Assembly (NCBI RefSeq): GCF_963259705.1
Contig: NC_081844.1
Coordinates: 20,383,715 to 20,447,714 of the forward strand
From: Myotis daubentonii
Lineage: Eukaryota > Chordata > Mammalia > Chiroptera > Vespertilionidae
Reading direction: 5' to 3'
DNA length: 64,000 bases
Made by a program: the position numbers and the translations under genes. The notes beneath the pieces are model-generated. The model had not been told where the DNA came from and searched no databases. It saw only the letters and a program-made list of their open reading frames with translations. This document shows positions 63,801-64,000 of this stretch, in pieces (the stretch's first letter is position 1; every line of letters starts with the position of its first letter).

Positions 63801-63989
63801 CCAGATTGATGTCAGCTACAATGTGCCAGACCCAGTGGCCAAGCCGTCCTTCCAGCTGTTCGTGAATCTCCAGGAGCCCGAGGCTGAGCGGCCCCGGCCC
63901 CCAGCACCAGCACCCTCAGCTGACGATGACGACCCAGCAGCCGACCTGCATCACCAGGATTACCGGGTGACCCTGGAGGTGTGCACCAG
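9351..63989 (+). CDS. CPAMD8: CPAMD8, alpha-2-macroglobulin/complement-family thioester protein (35 coding exons, 3' end outside window)
   Basis: Secreted or surface-associated member of the alpha-2-macroglobulin/C3 family; human CPAMD8 is linked to anterior segment development of the eye, and the gene is missing from mouse (established knowledge). The 35 exons join into 1,548 codons plus 2 nt with no stop and consistent splice phases. Visible in order: signal peptide (residues 1-24, ending SVHA), MG-type domains with the MG2 signature TDKPVYRP (about 132-140), a basic site RSRR (507-510), a bait-like segment with five arginines (663-667), a second basic site KRRR (738-741), a farnesoic-acid-O-methyltransferase-like domain (about 950-1100), and a thioester domain with GCGEQ (1140-1144) and GGIHG (His1263). 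The human protein is about 1,885 residues, so roughly 335 C-terminal residues, including the receptor-binding and Kazal-like parts, should lie to the right. Identification rests on recognising the protein along its whole length; I consider it secure. Confidence 0.97.
10215..10365 (+). mobile_element. MER20-like hAT fragment, intron 1
   Basis: 'AGAGGGCGATCGGTGTCCCC' and 'TTGTCCAGAGGCATTTGGG' match the left half of MER20-type elements. Diverged. Confidence 0.6.
11145..11850. repeat. Degenerate GTCAGTGCTGGAGT repeat tract, intron 1
   Basis: Variants of GTCAGTGCTGGAGT occur at about 11151, 11291, 11385, 11442, 11580, 11630, 11684 and 11832, with linked phrases ('AGGGTCATTGCATGC', 'CGGACAGAA'). 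It looks like a decayed tandem array with irregular spacing. Confidence 0.7.
11850..12110 (-). mobile_element. L1 fragment (antisense), intron 1
   Basis: A+T-rich sequence with typical antisense L1 ORF2 phrases such as TGAAATCTTTGCCTAACAC and the 'catattgaatccgtcttagtg' type. No open frame. Confidence 0.7.
13113..13264 (+). CDS. CPAMD8: CPAMD8 exon 2 (MG1), residues 30-80
   Basis: Acceptor TGCAG, then [20 protein letters not shown], the usual opening of the first macroglobulin domain in this family (a conserved 'P..lr.g..e.v.v' strand). Donor G|GTAGGT. The phase-1 end is completed to Asp by exon 3. Confidence 0.96.
13265..14901 (+). other. CPAMD8 intron 2
   Basis: 1.6 kb. Apart from the (CCCAG)n tract I recognise nothing specific. 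Confidence 0.7.
14720..14750. repeat. (CCCAG)n short tandem repeat, intron 2
   Basis: Six consecutive CCCAG-type units about 150 bases before exon 3. Confidence 0.95.
14902..14924 (+). CDS. CPAMD8: CPAMD8 exon 3 (23-nt microexon), residues 81-88
   Basis: A T-rich tract followed by TTTAG, then 23 coding bases giving DKGTIKLK, then GTAAGC. The length fits the phase exactly between exons 2 and 4. Short exons like this are easily missed by gene finders. Confidence 0.93.
15274..15479 (-). mobile_element. Ves SINE, intron 3
   Basis: Minus-strand tRNA-derived SINE (box-B-like GGTTCGATTCC on the minus strand). Flanked by duplication ATTACATCCCTTT (15261-15273, 15480-15492). Confidence 0.93.
15684..16316 (-). 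mobile_element. HeliBat-type Helitron inside the Tigger element
   Basis: On the minus strand it runs from TCCTATCCAATAAAGAGGG to a palindrome near the 3' end and finishes CTCTAG|T. It inserted between A and T of the host sequence ATAAA|TGGCG, as Helitrons do. It carries a hAT at 15905-16121. Confidence 0.9.
15905..16121. mobile_element. hAT transposon inside the Helitron
   Basis: Ends CAGCCGTGGGCAAACT and AGTTTGCCCACCCCTG are inverted repeats. A perfect 8-bp duplication CCCTAAAC flanks it (15897-15904, 16122-16129). Confidence 0.93.
16705..16902 (-). mobile_element. Older tRNA-derived bat SINE, intron 3
   Basis: Same layout as Ves, but more diverged ('TATTTATTGATAGATTGAAC' to 'CTACCTGGCCAGG'), with a CA-rich patch. 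Confidence 0.8.
17335..17760. mobile_element. Two MER20-like fragments in opposite orientation, intron 3
   Basis: A plus-oriented piece (about 17335-17535, 'CATTTATGGGTGTCACAACG') is followed by a minus piece (about 17610-17760, 'GAAACGTCTCCAGACACGGC'). The second lies inside the duplicated segment. Confidence 0.6.
17537..18046 (+). repeat. Intragenic duplication, copy A (intron 3)
   Basis: About 510 bases (from GGATAGATGCTGTGGG to just after the hAT) recur at 29362-29864 with few mismatches and small indels. The segment holds non-repetitive lead sequence, a MER20-like fragment and the hAT. Confidence 0.92.
17807..18041. mobile_element. hAT transposon (CAGTGATGGCGAA family), intron 3 copy
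   Basis: Inverted ends CAGTGATGGCGAAAC and GGTTCGCCATCACTG, A+T-rich middle. Flanks CTCTAGTC and TCCTAGTC are a slightly decayed 8-bp duplication. Confidence 0.9.
18252..18417 (+). CDS. CPAMD8: CPAMD8 exon 4 (MG1/MG2), residues 89-143
   Basis: Begins [15 protein letters not shown] and ends with the MG2 opening [14 protein letters not shown], the '[10 protein letters not shown]' signature of alpha-2-macroglobulin and complement proteins. A glycosylation sequon (NQT) lies within FHNQTSV. Acceptor GTGCAG, donor GAG|GTGGGC. Confidence 0.97.
18492..18544 (+). CDS. CPAMD8: CPAMD8 exon 5 (MG2), residues 144-161
   Basis: 53 bases encoding [18 protein letters not shown], the second strand of MG2. 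Only 74 bases of intron separate it from exon 4. Acceptor CCCAG, donor AAG|GTGAGA, phase 0 at the end. Confidence 0.96.
18752..18974 (+). mobile_element. Ves SINE, intron 5
   Basis: 'GGTTTGGCTCAGTGGATAGA' head, 'GGCAGCTGATCGATGATTCT' body and an A+T tail. It lies 207 bases past exon 5. Confidence 0.92.
19286..19492 (+). mobile_element. Old hAT-Charlie-type element, intron 5
   Basis: 'CAGGGATTGGCAAACTTTC', 'TTAAAGGGCCGGGTGGTAAA' and 'AAAGCTTTATTTACACAAAC' belong to a widespread ancient mammalian hAT family. I do not name the subfamily. Confidence 0.7.
19496..19690 (+). mobile_element. MER5A-like hAT-Charlie element, intron 5
   Basis: CAGTGGTTCTCAAATTTGAG to 'CACTTTGAGAACCACAG', about 195 bases with inverted ends. 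Flanks resemble each other (ATCTGGAG/ATCTAGAT). Confidence 0.78.
19795..20405 (-). mobile_element. HeliBat-type Helitron (intron 5)
   Basis: On the minus strand, starts TCTACACTAATAAAAGAG and ends with palindrome and CTAG|T; about 611 bases. Inserted between A and T. Near its 5' end is an internal inverted repeat built on TTGGCAGTTAA. Confidence 0.92.
20406..21971 (+). other. Part of CPAMD8 intron 5
   Basis: Mostly unassigned. A poly-T run and 'GGGTATTACATATGTGTCC' (about 20430-20490) resemble a retroposed tail. Two tandem copies of GAGCGGGTTCCCAGGGCA lie at 21244-21280. No exon-like block. Confidence 0.5.
22151..22365 (-). mobile_element. Ves SINE, intron 5
   Basis: Minus-strand SINE next to a CTT-rich tract (about 22095-22148), inside an LTR fragment. 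Confidence 0.9.
22485..22708. mobile_element. Non-autonomous hAT transposon, copy 2 (intron 5)
   Basis: Same family as 99-313, with the fuller sequence near the right end (AAAGGGTCGCGGCATGAGG). Flanks AGCTAGAG and AACTAGAG agree at 7 of 8 positions. It sits inside an antisense LTR fragment. Confidence 0.9.
22891..22908 (+). CDS. CPAMD8: CPAMD8 exon 6 (18-nt microexon), residues 162-167
   Basis: An 18-base exon encoding LEAYIL between a strong TGTTGCAG acceptor and GTGAGT donor. It bridges SEK and DPRGSR as expected for the family. Phase 0 on both sides, so skipping it would keep the frame. Confidence 0.93.
23315..23369 (+). CDS. CPAMD8: CPAMD8 exon 7 (MG2), residues 168-185
   Basis: Encodes [18 protein letters not shown], continuing MG2 ('DP.g.ri.qw'). 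Acceptor CCACAG, donor G|GTAATT. Ends in phase 1; a Gly codon is completed by exon 8. Confidence 0.95.
23615..23750. repeat. CCCAGCACCCA-type minisatellite, intron 7
   Basis: Repeats of CCCAGCACCCAC, CCCAGCTCCCAC and CCCACACTCAC units, with a higher-order order of variants. Ends about 580 bases before exon 8. Confidence 0.95.
24331..24444 (+). CDS. CPAMD8: CPAMD8 exon 8 (end of MG2), residues 186-223
   Basis: Encodes [18 protein letters not shown] and on to NKSFEVQKY. The 'FpLsd.p.lG.w.i' strand is typical of MG2. Two glycosylation sequons (NLT, NKS) are visible. Donor TATG|GTAAGT. Confidence 0.96.
24598..24785. repeat. (TTTC)n then (TTCC)n microsatellite, intron 8
   Basis: About 100 bases of TTTC units pass at 24701 into about 80 bases of TTCC units, on the tail side of a SINE. 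Confidence 0.97.
24792..25004 (-). mobile_element. Ves SINE, intron 8, tail expanded to a microsatellite
   Basis: Minus-strand SINE whose A-tail side passes directly into the TTTC/TTCC array at 24598-24783. Confidence 0.9.
25016..25240 (-). mobile_element. tRNA-derived bat SINE, intron 8
   Basis: Second minus-strand SINE, only 12 bases from the previous one, of a different subtype ('CAACCACTGAGCAACACTGG'). Confidence 0.88.
25254..25625 (-). mobile_element. Old L1 3'UTR fragment (antisense), intron 8
   Basis: Contains 'CACCTTAACCATTTCTAATG', 'CAGTTCAGTGGCATTAAGTA' and 'CATCCATGTTGTAGCATGTG', typical of L1M-type 3' ends. Confidence 0.8.
25823..26040 (+). mobile_element. tRNA-derived bat SINE, intron 8
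   Basis: 'CAGCTGGTGTGGCTCGCTGG' head; direct repeats AGGAAGATCTTGG / AGGAAGATCCTGG flank it. Confidence 0.92.
26137..26394 (-). mobile_element. tRNA-derived bat SINE (long-tailed subtype), intron 8
   Basis: Carries the extra 'CCTCACCAGAGGATATTTTT' module at its 3' side and is flanked by AGAAAAGGAATTT repeats. The same module is seen at 33341 and, reversed, at about 34090. Confidence 0.88.
26395..26849 (+). other. End of CPAMD8 intron 8
   Basis: Unique sequence with no recognised repeat. The start of intron 9 is the C-rich minisatellite, and the rest of intron 9 (27126-27975) is likewise unassigned. Confidence 0.5.
26850..26934 (+). CDS. CPAMD8: CPAMD8 exon 9 (MG3), residues 224-251
   Basis: Encodes [15 protein letters not shown] through TGTVQA. 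'YvLPkFeV.i..P' is the universal junction into MG3 in this family. Acceptor TTCAG, donor CCAG|GTGAGA, phase 2. Confidence 0.96.
26945..27125. repeat. CTCCCC-rich degenerate minisatellite directly after exon 9
   Basis: Five or six C-rich units of about 27-30 bases (CCCCTCCCC-AGTGGGCCT type) begin within about 15 bases of the exon 9 donor. Confidence 0.7.
27976..28084 (+). CDS. CPAMD8: CPAMD8 exon 10 (MG3), residues 252-288
   Basis: Encodes [16 protein letters not shown] and on to RTMK. This matches the conserved 'aryTyGKPV.G.v.v' strand of MG3. It contains one sequon (NMT). Acceptor TTCCAG, donor AAG|GTGAGG, ends in phase 0. Confidence 0.97.
28370..29160 (-). mobile_element. Old L1 3' end (antisense), split by a SINE, intron 10
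   Basis: 'TTGAGGTATGATTCATGTAC', then the SINE at 28516-28740, then 'CATTTCATATAAATGGGGTG' and the 'ctgatggactttgggttgtttcc' module. It resumes at about 29890-29970 with the 'ccacagtggctgcaagattt' module after the inserted duplication. Confidence 0.82.
28516..28740 (-). mobile_element. Ves SINE, intron 10
   Basis: Flanked by GCCTCCCAAAT on both sides (28505-28515, 28741-28751); inserted in an L1 relic. Confidence 0.93.
29362..29864 (+). repeat. Intragenic duplication, copy B (intron 10)
   Basis: Direct-orientation copy of 17537-18046, 11.8 kb downstream. It differs by scattered substitutions and a short deletion near the CTCTGGGGTG stretch. It lies within sequence that interrupts an antisense L1 3' end. 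Confidence 0.92.
29625..29859. mobile_element. hAT transposon (CAGTGATGGCGAA family), intron 10 copy carried by a duplication
   Basis: Same element and same left flank CTCTAGTC as 17807-18041, but the right flank is CCCTACAC and not a matching duplication. It got here as part of a larger duplicated segment, not by transposition. Confidence 0.88.
30609..30836 (+). CDS. CPAMD8: CPAMD8 exon 11 (MG3/MG4), residues 289-364
   Basis: Encodes [13 protein letters not shown] through KPGLSYVGM; 76 codons, phase 0 at both ends. 'fKPGl.Y.G.v' marks the entry to MG4. The upstream frame stays open by chance into the intron, but the CTCCAG acceptor and family alignment set the boundary. Confidence 0.97.
31665..32400 (-). 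mobile_element. L1 ORF2 fragment (antisense), split by a SINE, intron 11
   Basis: 'GTTGAAGAAACGCTACCTCT', 'TGGTCTTGGCACCCTTGTCG' and 'TAGTATAGCTTTGTAGTGAC' are antisense L1 hallmarks. A Ves SINE splits it at about 31990-32203. Its right end nearly touches exon 12. Confidence 0.82.
31990..32203 (-). mobile_element. Ves SINE, intron 11
   Basis: Flanked by TCTCCTTTGTTCTTT repeats; inserted in an L1 relic about 200 bases before exon 12. Confidence 0.92.
32404..32574 (+). CDS. CPAMD8: CPAMD8 exon 12 (MG4), residues 365-421
   Basis: Encodes [20 protein letters not shown] through AQHVWLE. This is the 'V...dG.Pa.g..V.v' strand of MG4. 57 codons, phase 0 at both ends. Acceptor TTCCAG, donor GAG|GTGGGT. 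Confidence 0.97.
33341..33678 (-). mobile_element. tRNA-derived bat SINE with expanded GGA/GA tract, intron 12
   Basis: The purine-rich part of the SINE has grown into (GGA)n (33430-33468) and (GA)n (33469-33521). Head at 'CACTGAGAAATACCGTCCAG'. Confidence 0.85.
33430..33521. repeat. (GGA)n then (GA)n microsatellite, intron 12
   Basis: Thirteen or so GGA units followed by about 26 GA units within a SINE. Confidence 0.96.
33825..34105 (+). mobile_element. tRNA-derived bat SINE with expanded TC tract, intron 12
   Basis: Plus-strand partner of the previous SINE: '(TC)n' at about 33989-34038, then the 'CTATCCTCAGCTTAGG' module. Confidence 0.83.
34225..34530 (-). mobile_element. Old L1 3'UTR fragment (antisense), intron 12
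   Basis: 'TGCAATATAATGGACATATA' through 'GTTAACTATAGTCACCATGC', typical of ancient L1M 3' ends. A Helitron and the N gap follow. Confidence 0.78.
34543..34614 (-). mobile_element. HeliBat-type Helitron 3' end, cut by the N gap
   Basis: Begins A|CTAGAGGCCTGATGCAC with the terminal palindrome, then runs into the run of N. The rest of the element is hidden by or lost in the gap. Confidence 0.8.
34615..34814. other. Assembly gap of 200 N
   Basis: Unsequenced or unresolved bases in intron 12, between a Helitron end and unique sequence. No expected exon falls here: exon 12 ends at 32574 and exon 13 starts at 35598 in matching phase. Confidence 0.99.
35598..35726 (+). CDS. CPAMD8: CPAMD8 exon 13 (MG4), residues 422-464
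   Basis: Encodes [20 protein letters not shown] through PARPLQ. It lies 783 bases downstream of the N gap, so the gap does not affect coding. Acceptor CCTCAG, donor CAG|GTAAGG, phase 0. Confidence 0.97.
36036..36230 (+). mobile_element. Ves SINE, intron 13
   Basis: 'CCGGTTTGGCTCAGTGGATA' head, A-rich tail; CCAGCCCAG / TCAGCCCAG flanks. Confidence 0.92.
36859..37042 (+). CDS. CPAMD8: CPAMD8 exon 14 (MG5, basic site), residues 465-525
   Basis: Encodes [19 protein letters not shown], then a basic RSRR (507-510) that fits a furin-type cleavage site, and ends THLSET. 'L.Yevaa.g.iv.sgq' is typical of MG5. One sequon (NLT). Donor ACAG|GTGAGC, phase 1. Confidence 0.96.
37665..38060. repeat. Degenerate GATA/GACA tetranucleotide array, intron 14
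   Basis: About 400 bases of imperfect GATA, GACA and GATG units with one clean GATA run at about 37972-38008. Confidence 0.95.
38125..38285 (-). mobile_element. MER20-like fragment, intron 14
   Basis: 'CACTGCAGGGTGTTGATCAG', 'ACTAGATGCCAGTAGCACCT' and 'CTAGACATTGTCGAATGGCC', antisense. A related piece lies at about 37490-37640. Confidence 0.65.
38451..38623 (+). CDS. CPAMD8: CPAMD8 exon 15 (MG5/MG6), residues 526-583
   Basis: I used the acceptor GTCTTAG at 38450. It gives [20 protein letters not shown], which matches the Pro-rich linker of the human protein. A nearer CTCCAG at 38462 is also in frame and would drop four codons. Ends VETFFENQ in phase 0, donor CAG|GTAGAA. Confidence 0.9.
38624..40173 (+). 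other. CPAMD8 introns 15 and 16 (around exon 16)
   Basis: Apart from exon 16 (39187-39336) nothing is recognised. A duplicated CCCCAGGGTGTCAAT phrase occurs at about 38663 and 38699. Confidence 0.5.
39187..39336 (+). CDS. CPAMD8: CPAMD8 exon 16 (MG6), residues 584-633
   Basis: Encodes [20 protein letters not shown] and [20 protein letters not shown]. The 'vDqSVyLL' strand is the family hallmark just before the bait region. One sequon (NET). Phase 0 at both ends. Confidence 0.97.
40174..40335 (+). CDS. CPAMD8: CPAMD8 exon 17 (bait-like region with five arginines), residues 634-687
   Basis: Encodes [20 protein letters not shown], then WWAGLAAR with five arginines in a row (663-667) before SFVFPWLWG. 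The position matches the bait region of alpha-2-macroglobulin or the alpha/beta processing site of C3. The motif fits furin cleavage. Phase 0 at both ends, donor GCC|GTAAGG. Confidence 0.96.
41393..41700 (-). mobile_element. Old L1 3'UTR fragment (antisense), intron 17
   Basis: 'AGGAAATTTAACCATTTCAA' and the 'ccccggcaaccagcagtctgc' module match the same L1M-type 3'UTR as 25254-25625. Confidence 0.75.
41822..41964 (+). CDS. CPAMD8: CPAMD8 exon 18 (after bait), residues 688-734
   Basis: Encodes [20 protein letters not shown] through ASSRQPP. Acceptor TGCCTAG, donor CCAG|GTAATT. Ends in phase 2; an Arg codon is completed in exon 19. Confidence 0.95.
42085..42235 (-). mobile_element. MER20-like fragment, intron 18
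   Basis: 'GTAGGGTGTTGAGTAGCATC' and 'TGTCTTCAGGCATCACCCAT', antisense; about 120 bases past exon 18. Confidence 0.6.
42420..42840 (-). mobile_element. L1 fragment (antisense), intron 18
   Basis: A+T-rich sequence with 'AATTTCCCTCAGAGTACTGC', 'TTTGGCTGCATCTGAGTTGT' and 'TTTTTATTTTGGAGACTGAC', typical antisense L1 ORF2 text. Confidence 0.72.
42884..43320. mobile_element. Non-autonomous hAT transposon, copy 3 (intron 18), split by a SINE
   Basis: CAGCGGTTCTCAACGTGTGG to GAGAACCACTG, flanked by a perfect 8-bp duplication CTCTATAT (42876-42883, 43321-43328). A Ves SINE (43037-43256) interrupts it at the AAAATAATTTT stretch. Confidence 0.93.
43037..43256 (-). mobile_element. Ves SINE inside hAT copy 3, intron 18
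   Basis: Inserted with duplication AAAATAATTTT of hAT sequence. Comparison with the uninterrupted hAT copies gives the exact empty site. Confidence 0.94.
43329..47167 (+). other. Rest of CPAMD8 introns 18 and 19 (around exon 19)
   Basis: Only exon 19 (45225-45287) is coding. 44330-44870 is A+T-richer and may be an old LINE relic. The rest appears unique. Confidence 0.45.
45225..45287 (+). CDS. CPAMD8: CPAMD8 exon 19 (second basic site and FPETWIW), residues 735-755
   Basis: Encodes [20 protein letters not shown]. 'yFPEtWlW' is one of the most conserved motifs of the family (start of MG7/CUB part). KRRR (738-741) sits just before it and is another candidate processing site. Acceptor ATACAG, donor CAG|GTACAG. 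Confidence 0.97.
47168..47600 (-). mobile_element. MaLR-like LTR (antisense), intron 19
   Basis: 'TATCAGTTTCCTGGGTCTGC', 'GGACTTAAAACAATAGAAAT' and 'TATAAGGACGCCTGCTATTG'. Reverse-complement relative of 1030-1335. Noncoding. Confidence 0.65.
47887..48118 (+). CDS. CPAMD8: CPAMD8 exon 20 (MG7), residues 756-833
   Basis: Encodes [20 protein letters not shown], then [20 protein letters not shown] and [15 protein letters not shown]. 'vPDsITtW' and 'fvdl.lPysvvRGEq..i...v.NY' are family signatures. Phase 0 at the end, donor GAG|GTACTG. Confidence 0.97.
48150..48365. repeat. ~60-base tandem repeat after exon 20
   Basis: 'GGGGTCATCCTGGGGAGGCC...GCATCTGGGATATTGGGGA' recurs at about 48250 and 48310, with a looser unit before. 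It begins within about 35 bases of the exon 20 donor. Confidence 0.8.
48738..49385 (-). mobile_element. MaLR-like LTR (antisense) with hAT insertion, intron 20
   Basis: 'GTATCAGTTTCCTGTAGCAG' to 'CACATATCTTTTTGGGGGAC', interrupted by the hAT at 48873-49076. Same LTR type as 47168-47600. Confidence 0.65.
48873..49076. mobile_element. Non-autonomous hAT transposon, copy 4 (intron 20)
   Basis: CAGCGGTTCTCCACCTGTGG to GAGAACCACTG, flanks TGCTAGAG / TTCTAGAG (7 of 8). It lies inside an antisense LTR fragment. The target resembles the nTCTAGAn preference of hAT elements. Confidence 0.9.
50659..50812 (+). CDS. CPAMD8: CPAMD8 exon 21 (MG7), residues 834-884
   Basis: Encodes [20 protein letters not shown] and ends [10 protein letters not shown]. 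Acceptor CTGCAG, donor ACAG|GTGAGG, phase 1. One sequon (NIT). Confidence 0.96.
51270..51400 (+). CDS. CPAMD8: CPAMD8 exon 22, residues 885-928
   Basis: Encodes [20 protein letters not shown] and ends RRSVMVE, matching the 'v.A......d.v.r.i.V.peG' stretch that leads to the CUB/thioester part. It contains a Cys pair (CC). A CA-rich tract lies just upstream. Phase 0 at the end. Confidence 0.96.
52200..52251 (+). CDS. CPAMD8: CPAMD8 exon 23, residues 929-945
   Basis: 52 bases encoding [17 protein letters not shown] after a TTTCAG acceptor; donor G|GTGAGT in phase 1. In the human protein the matching stretch is [16 protein letters not shown]. Confidence 0.95.
52650..52798 (+). mobile_element. 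Old, partial tRNA-derived SINE, intron 23
   Basis: 'CATGTACAAGAATCAACCAA' and 'GTGGGTTCAATCCCTTGTCA' match the same old subtype as 56050. Diverged and shortened. Confidence 0.7.
52800..53520 (-). mobile_element. L1 ORF2 fragment (antisense), interrupted by SINEs, intron 23
   Basis: 'TAGCACCATTTCTTGAAAAG' and 'CTGTTCTGTTCCATTGAGGA' to the left, 'TTGGGATGGTATCGCATCTG' to the right, with SINE material between about 52972 and 53339. Confidence 0.8.
52972..53339 (-). mobile_element. Ves SINE with a second Ves SINE inverted in its tail, intron 23
   Basis: Minus SINE flanked by ATTCCTGTAGCTTTA (52957-52971, 53340-53354). A 5'-half plus-strand SINE (53020-53146) lies in its A-tail, head to tail, giving an inverted pair. 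Confidence 0.85.
53833..54131 (+). CDS. CPAMD8: CPAMD8 exon 24 (farnesoic-acid-O-methyltransferase-like domain), GC splice donor, residues 946-1045
   Basis: Encodes [16 protein letters not shown], then [17 protein letters not shown] and [15 protein letters not shown]. This pattern ('F.V.a..da.i.l', 'yEiviGg..N..s.I', 'FWisw') is that of the Methyltransf_FA domain known in CPAMD8, an unusual insert for this family. The next exon must start VGHGPEP, so the exon ends at LIQ with CAG|GCACGG, a GC rather than GT donor. No better GT donor keeps the conserved join. Confidence 0.92.
54702..54927 (+). CDS. CPAMD8: CPAMD8 exon 25 (end of the inserted domain), residues 1046-1120
   Basis: Encodes [20 protein letters not shown], then [17 protein letters not shown] (the closing 'iGv.tg.g..G.w' strand), then [20 protein letters not shown]. 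That last stretch leads into the thioester domain. Donor ATAG|GTGTGC, phase 1. One sequon (NES). Confidence 0.96.
56050..56448 (+). mobile_element. Older bat SINE split by a younger one, intron 25
   Basis: 'GCCGTGTAGCACAGTTGGTT' head; its continuation 'AATGAATACATAAATCAGTG' resumes after the nested SINE at 56144-56350, which created the duplication AGAATCAACCAATG / AGAATCAACAAATG. Confidence 0.88.
56144..56350 (+). mobile_element. tRNA-derived bat SINE nested in an older SINE, intron 25
   Basis: 'GCCCAGCTGGTGTGGCTCAG' head and A-rich tail, flanked by a duplication of the host SINE. Confidence 0.9.
56881..57057 (+). CDS. CPAMD8: CPAMD8 exon 26 (thioester motif GCGEQ), residues 1121-1179
   Basis: Encodes [11 protein letters not shown], then [25 protein letters not shown] (1140-1144) is the Cys-Gln thioester that lets family members bind targets covalently. 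Acceptor CCCAG, donor CAAG|GTACTG, phase 1. Confidence 0.98.
57317..57600 (+). mobile_element. HeliBat-type Helitron, complete non-autonomous copy (intron 26)
   Basis: Begins TCTATACCAATAAAAGGGTA, contains GGACGTC-type repeats near the 5' end, and ends with palindrome GTGCACGAATTTCGTGCAC (57571-57589), then CTCTAG|T. Flanked by A (57316) and T (57601). 284 bases, no coding capacity. Confidence 0.95.
57753..57827. repeat. (GT)n(GA)n compound microsatellite, intron 26
   Basis: A GT tract of about 42 bases joins directly to a GA tract of about 33 bases. Confidence 0.97.
57828..60150 (+). other. End of intron 26 and intron 27 (around exon 27)
   Basis: Apart from exon 27 (58401-58482) I see unique G+C-rich sequence. 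Long open frames on both strands reflect base composition and have no protein family look. Confidence 0.5.
58401..58482 (+). CDS. CPAMD8: CPAMD8 exon 27 (thioester domain), residues 1180-1206
   Basis: Encodes [20 protein letters not shown] and ends with DASGSM. 'GyqrqL.yk..dGsysaFG' is the helix following the thioester. Ends in phase 2 (TG|G, Trp), donor GTGAGT. Confidence 0.97.
60151..60307 (+). CDS. CPAMD8: CPAMD8 exon 28 (thioester domain), residues 1207-1259
   Basis: Encodes [20 protein letters not shown] and [20 protein letters not shown]. 'TAfVlksF.qA' and 'l...Q..dGsF' are the alpha-alpha toroid repeats of the thioester domain. Phase 0 at the end. Confidence 0.97.
60432..60506 (+). 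CDS. CPAMD8: CPAMD8 exon 29 (catalytic His), residues 1260-1284
   Basis: Encodes [19 protein letters not shown]. His1263 stands where C3 has its catalytic histidine; alpha-2-macroglobulin lacks one there. By analogy the thioester should favour hydroxyl targets (inference). Phase 0 at both ends. Confidence 0.96.
61288..61453 (+). CDS. CPAMD8: CPAMD8 exon 30 (thioester domain), residues 1285-1339
   Basis: Encodes [20 protein letters not shown], then [20 protein letters not shown] and ends RSLAITQ. '[10 protein letters not shown].s' is a toroid helix. Acceptor CCCCAG, donor G|GTAGGT, phase 1. Confidence 0.96.
62433..62519 (+). CDS. CPAMD8: CPAMD8 exon 31, residues 1340-1368
   Basis: Encodes [20 protein letters not shown] and ends SDGVPQA, the loop before the VEMTAYALL helix. 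Acceptor TTGCAG, donor GCAG|GTACTG, phase 1. Confidence 0.95.
62596..62732 (+). CDS. CPAMD8: CPAMD8 exon 32 ([11 protein letters not shown] splice donor), residues 1369-1414
   Basis: Encodes [20 protein letters not shown] and [17 protein letters not shown]. The conserved '.GGfsSTQDTvvAL' forces the exon to end at STQ, because exon 33 begins DTCVALQ. The donor is therefore CAG|GCGAGC, the second GC donor in this gene. Confidence 0.93.
62861..63016 (+). CDS. CPAMD8: CPAMD8 exon 33 (end of thioester domain), residues 1415-1466
   Basis: Encodes [33 protein letters not shown] and [17 protein letters not shown]. '[13 protein letters not shown]' is universal in the family. One sequon (NLT). Phase 0 at both ends, donor GTG|GTGGGT. 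Confidence 0.97.
63102..63164 (+). CDS. CPAMD8: CPAMD8 exon 34, residues 1467-1487
   Basis: 21 codons encoding [20 protein letters not shown] plus Q. 'lP......v.A.G.GcclvQ' closes the CUB/thioester module before the receptor-binding domain. Acceptor CCCCAG, donor CAG|GTGAGG. Confidence 0.96.
63805..63989 (+). CDS. CPAMD8: CPAMD8 exon 35 (start of receptor-binding region), residues 1488-1548, gene continues
   Basis: Encodes [20 protein letters not shown], a Pro-rich linker, an acidic stretch with three consecutive Asp (ADDDDPAAD has four), and [10 protein letters not shown] at the receptor-binding domain. Donor CAG|GTGAGG at 63990. The phase-2 end shows that at least one more coding exon follows outside the window. 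Confidence 0.95.
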
Positions 63990-64000
63990 GTGAGGCCTTC

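Overview
This is nuclear DNA from a placental mammal, almost certainly a vespertilionid bat. The evidence is the repeat content: tRNA-derived Ves-type SINEs throughout, several HeliBat Helitrons (A|T insertion, CTAG end, palindrome GTGCACGAATTTCGTGCAC), and young-looking non-autonomous hAT elements with clear 8-bp target-site duplications. Helitrons of this kind are known in mammals essentially only from vespertilionid bats. The genus cannot be named from this window.

The window carries one protein-coding gene, on the + strand: CPAMD8 (C3 and PZP-like, alpha-2-macroglobulin domain-containing 8). I could place 35 consecutive coding exons, from the start codon in a GC-rich CpG-island promoter (about 8.9-9.5 kb) to an exon ending 11 bases before the right edge. 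Together they give 4,646 coding bases (1,548 codons plus 2 nt) in one unbroken frame. Splice phases match at every junction. 32 of the 34 complete introns are GT-AG and two (after exons 24 and 32) are GC-AG. The protein has a signal peptide, alpha-2-macroglobulin-type MG domains, an Arg-rich bait/processing region, a farnesoic-acid-O-methyltransferase-like domain, and a thioester domain with GCGEQ and a C3-like GGIHG histidine. The last part of the protein lies beyond the right edge.

Layout: 1-8.8 kb is upstream intergenic DNA with a hAT copy, an LTR fragment, a Helitron with an inverted end, a pair of inverted minisatellites and an antisense L1 3' end. 8.9-9.5 kb is the CpG island and exon 1. 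9.4-24 kb holds long introns 1-7 full of DNA transposons, including a Tigger containing a Helitron containing a hAT. 24-41 kb holds exons 8-17 with SINEs, microsatellites, a ~0.5 kb duplicate of intron-3 sequence and a 200-base N gap. 41-57 kb holds exons 18-26. 57-64 kb is compact, with exons 27-35 encoding most of the thioester domain.

I saw no second gene, true tRNA or rRNA gene, CRISPR array or bacterial-type feature. The most interesting items are the three-level transposon nest, the intragenic duplication whose direction can be read from a broken target-site duplication, the palindromic Helitron, the two GC splice donors, and the hybrid catalytic layout of the encoded thioester protein.
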